Source of the DNA: Halobacillus aidingensis
GTDB taxonomy: Bacteria; Bacillota; Bacilli; Bacillales; Halobacillaceae
Direction of reading: 5' to 3'
DNA length: 61,088 nt
Assembly (NCBI RefSeq): GCF_900104185.1
Contig: NZ_FNIZ01000023.1
Span: forward strand, 1 to 61,088
Shown: positions 59,101 to 61,088 of the stretch, in pieces
How positions within the stretch are numbered: position 1 is the first letter of the stretch
Layout: each line of letters opens with the position of its first letter
The notes under the pieces: generated by a model
The model's input: the letters and a program-made list of their open reading frames with translations, nothing else
The model's database searches: none
What the model was told of the DNA's origin: nothing
Position numbers and translations under genes: made by a program

Positions 59101-59268
59101 ATGAAAGGATTTTTGAAGACTCAGTTTCGAGACTTTTGTTGAGTGGATGGGGGCTGCGGGGAATGGCTCGCTTTCCGCGGAAGCGCGGTGAGCCCCAACC
59201 ACCCCTGACGCTCAACATAGGCAGCGAACCCGGTTATCTCGAAACTGAGTCTTCCACAATCGGGAGCA
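59101..59268. repeat. Short (168-bp) internal-deletion derivative of the intergenic element, copy 6
   Basis: Left end TTTTTGAAGACTCAGTTTCG, right end GAGTCTTCCACAATCGGGAG. The beginning of module A (GCTGCGGGGAATGGCTCGCT ... GGTGAGCC) joins directly to the end of module B (CCAACCACCCCTGACGCTC), losing about 370 bases including both hairpin returns and the linker. This is the only copy in a tandem rather than a convergent gap. The remaining bases to 59387 look like an AT-rich promoter region. Confidence 0.8.
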
Positions 59269-59387
59269 TTTAGGAAGAAGGGAATTGTTTGAATTAACTT
59301 AATTTACTGAATATATCGAAGTAATTAAGTCATTGTTACATTTATGTTACAATAGATTGTGTGACTATGAGATAAAGAGGGAAAAGC

Positions 59388-60776
59388 ATGAGACAACCAA
59401 TTATATATACCATTTTGTTTGTTTTGTTGACGGCGTCCGGCTGTTCTTTCATTGCGAATGCTAATGAAGAGTCGGGAGAGAAGATGGGTAATCAGGCGAT
59501 GTATGACGTAAGTATAGAAACAGATATCAGTGAATTTGAAGAGTATCACATGACCGCCCATTATCCCCAAACACCGAATAACCAAATTGACCAAACCATT
59601 ATAGATTATGTGAATCAGCAGAAAGCTTTGTTTAAACAAGAAAGCTATAAAAGTAAACAAAAAAATGATGGAAGCCAGGCGCATGAATTGCACATTGATT
59701 TTGAAGTCATTCATCAAAATCAACGTTTTTTTGTTGTGAGGTTTATAGAAACGATCGACCTTGGTGAAGGCGGAGTCATGACTAAACAAACCGTCTTGAA
59801 TTTCGATAAAAAGAATGGAAAAGCTTTGTCGCTGGAAGAATTATTCAAGGAAGACATCTATTATGTCGATCGTCTTCACGATTGGACGAAAGAGAAATTG
59901 ATCGATGCAGGTGAAGAAAACGCGAAGCTTCTGGATAAGCTTGAGGCTAAACCTGCATTTTACGAAGATGTCGCTTTGACGGGGGAAGGGGTCCTTGTTT
60001 TTATAAATGATCCTGCAAGTGAGGAACCACTCCGTGTGATGATTGAGAAGGATAAAGTATCCAAACTTCTTCGTTCAGATTATGCAGATGCCTTTAAAGA
60101 GGCCGCTGAAGTAGGAGCTAAGCCAACTTCAGAGAATCAGGGAAGCGATAATAAATATCAGGACTTTTCTTTAGAGAACCATTTACATGGGGAAGGGAAA
60201 GAAGTGGCTTTAACCTTCGATGATGGCCCTCATCCGGAAGTGACCAGAAAAATCCTTGATGTACTGGATAAGTATGAAGCAAAAGCCTCTTTCTTCATGA
60301 TCGGAAAACGGGTAGGTTACTATCCTGAAGTGGCTCGTGAAGTGAGTGAACGCGGGCACGAAATTGGAAACCATACGTGGAATCACCCCCGATTGGGACG
60401 CTTGTCAGATGAGCAGATCAATCAGCAGATCTCATCGACTCAAACAATTCTGGAACAAGTAACCGGACAGAGGGTGGATTTACTGCGATTGCCTTTTGGA
60501 AACCTGCCTTCTGCCAACTATCAAGAAGAAGGCAATGTTGTTCCGTGGACCATCTATTCTGAGAAGTGGGAAGATCAAAAACCGGAAGCGGTTGCTGAGG
60601 ATATTCTTTCAGAAGTAGAAGAAGATTCCATTATTTTGCTTCATGATCTTCAACTGTCTACAGTGGAAACCGTAGATCTCTTACTGGAAAAACTGTACGC
60701 TAAAGGGTATGAAGTCGTTCCTGTCGGTCATTTAATCGATAAACAAGAAGAGGCTGGGACAAAACTCAGCCTCTGA
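59388..60776 (+). CDS. pdaC: PdaC-like polysaccharide deacetylase lipoprotein
   Basis: A 462-residue envelope enzyme. A lipoprotein signal (LFVLLTASGC, Cys19) is followed by a DUF4163/DUF3298 pair (about 40-235) as in B. subtilis PdaC (467 residues), then a NodB deacetylase domain (about 270-450). NodB motifs: TFDDGPH (276-282), HEIGNHTWNH with metal His324/His329-region, RLPFGN and LLHD. The usual DxDSxDW of motif 4 reads WTIYSEKW, so catalysis may differ. By family it removes acetyl groups from peptidoglycan or chitin-like chains. AGAGGGAAAAG precedes the ATG. Confidence 0.88.
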   Translation: MRQPIIYTILFVLLTASGCSFIANANEESGEKMGNQAMYDVSIETDISEFEEYHMTAHYPQTPNNQIDQTIIDYVNQQKALFKQESYKSKQKNDGSQAHELHIDFEVIHQNQRFFVVRFIETIDLGEGGVMTKQTVLNFDKKNGKALSLEELFKEDIYYVDRLHDWTKEKLIDAGEENAKLLDKLEAKPAFYEDVALTGEGVLVFINDPASEEPLRVMIEKDKVSKLLRSDYADAFKEAAEVGAKPTSENQGSDNKYQDFSLENHLHGEGKEVALTFDDGPHPEVTRKILDVLDKYEAKASFFMIGKRVGYYPEVAREVSERGHEIGNHTWNHPRLGRLSDEQINQQISSTQTILEQVTGQRVDLLRLPFGNLPSANYQEEGNVVPWTIYSEKWEDQKPEAVAEDILSEVEEDSIILLHDLQLSTVETVDLLLEKLYAKGYEVVPVGHLIDKQEEAGTKLSL

Positions 60777-60783
60777 AACAAAA

Positions 60784-60825
60784 AGGAGCCCTGCGAACCA
60801 ATTTGGTTCGCAGGGCTCCTCAATT
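60784..60825 (+). terminator. Terminator hairpin after the deacetylase gene
   Basis: Very long stem AGGAGCCCTGCGAACCA / TGGTTCGCAGGGCTCCT with a 3-base loop. The following T-run is weak (CAATTTA), and an A-run precedes it. Confidence 0.75.
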
Positions 60826-60854
60826 TATGTTGTCTTTTTTCATTTCAATTAAAA

Positions 60855-60914
60855 ATAAGAGCACACTCTGATAAAATTAAAGTTCCTACACAATAACCTC
60901 GGAGGTGCTCTTAT
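60855..60914 (+). promoter_or_regulatory. Inverted repeat hiding the IS1182-type transposase start
   Basis: ATAAGAGCAC (60855-60864) and GTGCTCTTAT (60905-60914) are exact complements. The right arm overlaps the end of the GGAGGT ribosome binding site and the first two bases of the ATG. Such hairpins commonly keep transposase from being made from read-through transcripts. One arm may also mark the IS end. Confidence 0.6.
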
Positions 60915-61088
60915 GTTTAAAAATTATAACATGAATCAAGTGGTTTTGCCCATGGACGTTGAAATGAAACTTCAGGAAAATGACATCGCCTATTCGGTCC
61001 ATGAATTGGTGGAAAGTATTCCGGATGAGGATTTCTCATGTTTCATGCGTGATACGGGATGCCCCGCTTATCATCCTCGTATGATGAT
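60913..61088 (+). CDS. IS1182-family transposase, N-terminal part (cut by window edge)
   Basis: Fifty-eight N-terminal residues of a DDE transposase of the IS1182 type: MFKNYNMNQVVLPMDVEMKL then ENDIAYSVHELVESIPDEDF and GCPAYHPRMMM, the usual opening (L-x4-IxxxDxxxxVxxLVExI ... AYHPxMMLK). The GGAGGT site is 6 bases upstream. The catalytic part lies outside the window, so I cannot say whether the copy is active. It follows the deacetylase terminator by about 90 bases. Confidence 0.82.
   Translation, partial: MFKNYNMNQVVLPMDVEMKLQENDIAYSVHELVESIPDEDFSCFMRDTGCPAYHPRMM

Noticed and set aside
1-61088. CRISPR array, tRNA or rRNA genes
   Set aside because: No regularly spaced direct repeats, no tRNA T-loop/CCA patterns and no rRNA cores were seen.

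Overview
The window looks like chromosomal DNA from a moderately halophilic or marine member of the Bacillaceae (Halobacillus or a near relative). This is an inference from gene families and from GC-rich intergenic repeats typical of that group; no rRNA or marker gene in the window settles it. Shine-Dalgarno sites are strong (AGGAGG class) and ATG, GTG and TTG starts are all used. Both edges cut insertion sequences: the start of an IS110-family transposase on the left (minus strand) and the start of an IS1182-like transposase on the right (plus strand). I see no tRNA, rRNA, CRISPR array or prophage.

Layout. 0.6-9.7 kb: MFS transporter behind a hairpin that hides its ribosome binding site, an alpha/beta-hydrolase lipoprotein, a Bax-inhibitor-like membrane protein, a two-component system, and the pabA/pabB-pabC folate genes. 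10-20 kb: RsbR-type stressosome protein, oxidoreductase, acetyltransferase, aldehyde dehydrogenase with its DUF779 partner, 5'-3' exonuclease, a peptide-pheromone-receptor-like (RNPP) regulator, a Cas4-like nuclease and an alkyltransferase-like protein. 20-26 kb: pyridoxine kinase, tRNA hydroxylase TrhO, two drug-type MFS pumps, nicotinamidase. 26-30.5 kb: a complete trehalose operon (EIIA, treP, treA, treR) with a well-defined promoter, two TreR operators and a cre-like site. 31-39 kb: CstB-like persulfide dioxygenase, an RNPP receptor translationally coupled to a 40-residue exported propeptide, short-form aconitase, ring-cleaving dioxygenase, DUF2071 protein, and a PAS-containing XRE regulator followed by an Sda-like small protein. 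39-48.5 kb: TRIC channel, cysK, ypmS/ypmR, nuclease-helicase, an orphan adenine methyltransferase, AhpD-like protein, bioY. 48.5-61 kb: small haem-copper-oxidase-like membrane protein, M24 peptidase, liaI-H-F-S-R envelope-stress operon, rpiA, an RQC-domain protein, DUF4166-kynA, and a PdaC-like deacetylase.

The most unusual feature is a family of about 535-700 bp non-coding elements bounded by inverted copies of a roughly 24-bp end and built from two different palindromic modules. All five full-length copies lie in gaps between convergent genes, in either orientation; a sixth is an internal-deletion derivative. Two carry further hairpin-type insertions. Several have no ordinary terminator beside them, so they may serve as two-way terminators or be non-autonomous mobile elements selected for that position.

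A second theme is sporulation and cell-density control: two RNPP receptors (one with a translationally coupled signal precursor), an Sda-like checkpoint protein coupled to a sensor-regulator, and an RsbR paralogue. All functions are read from sequence motifs and family knowledge; no search was run.
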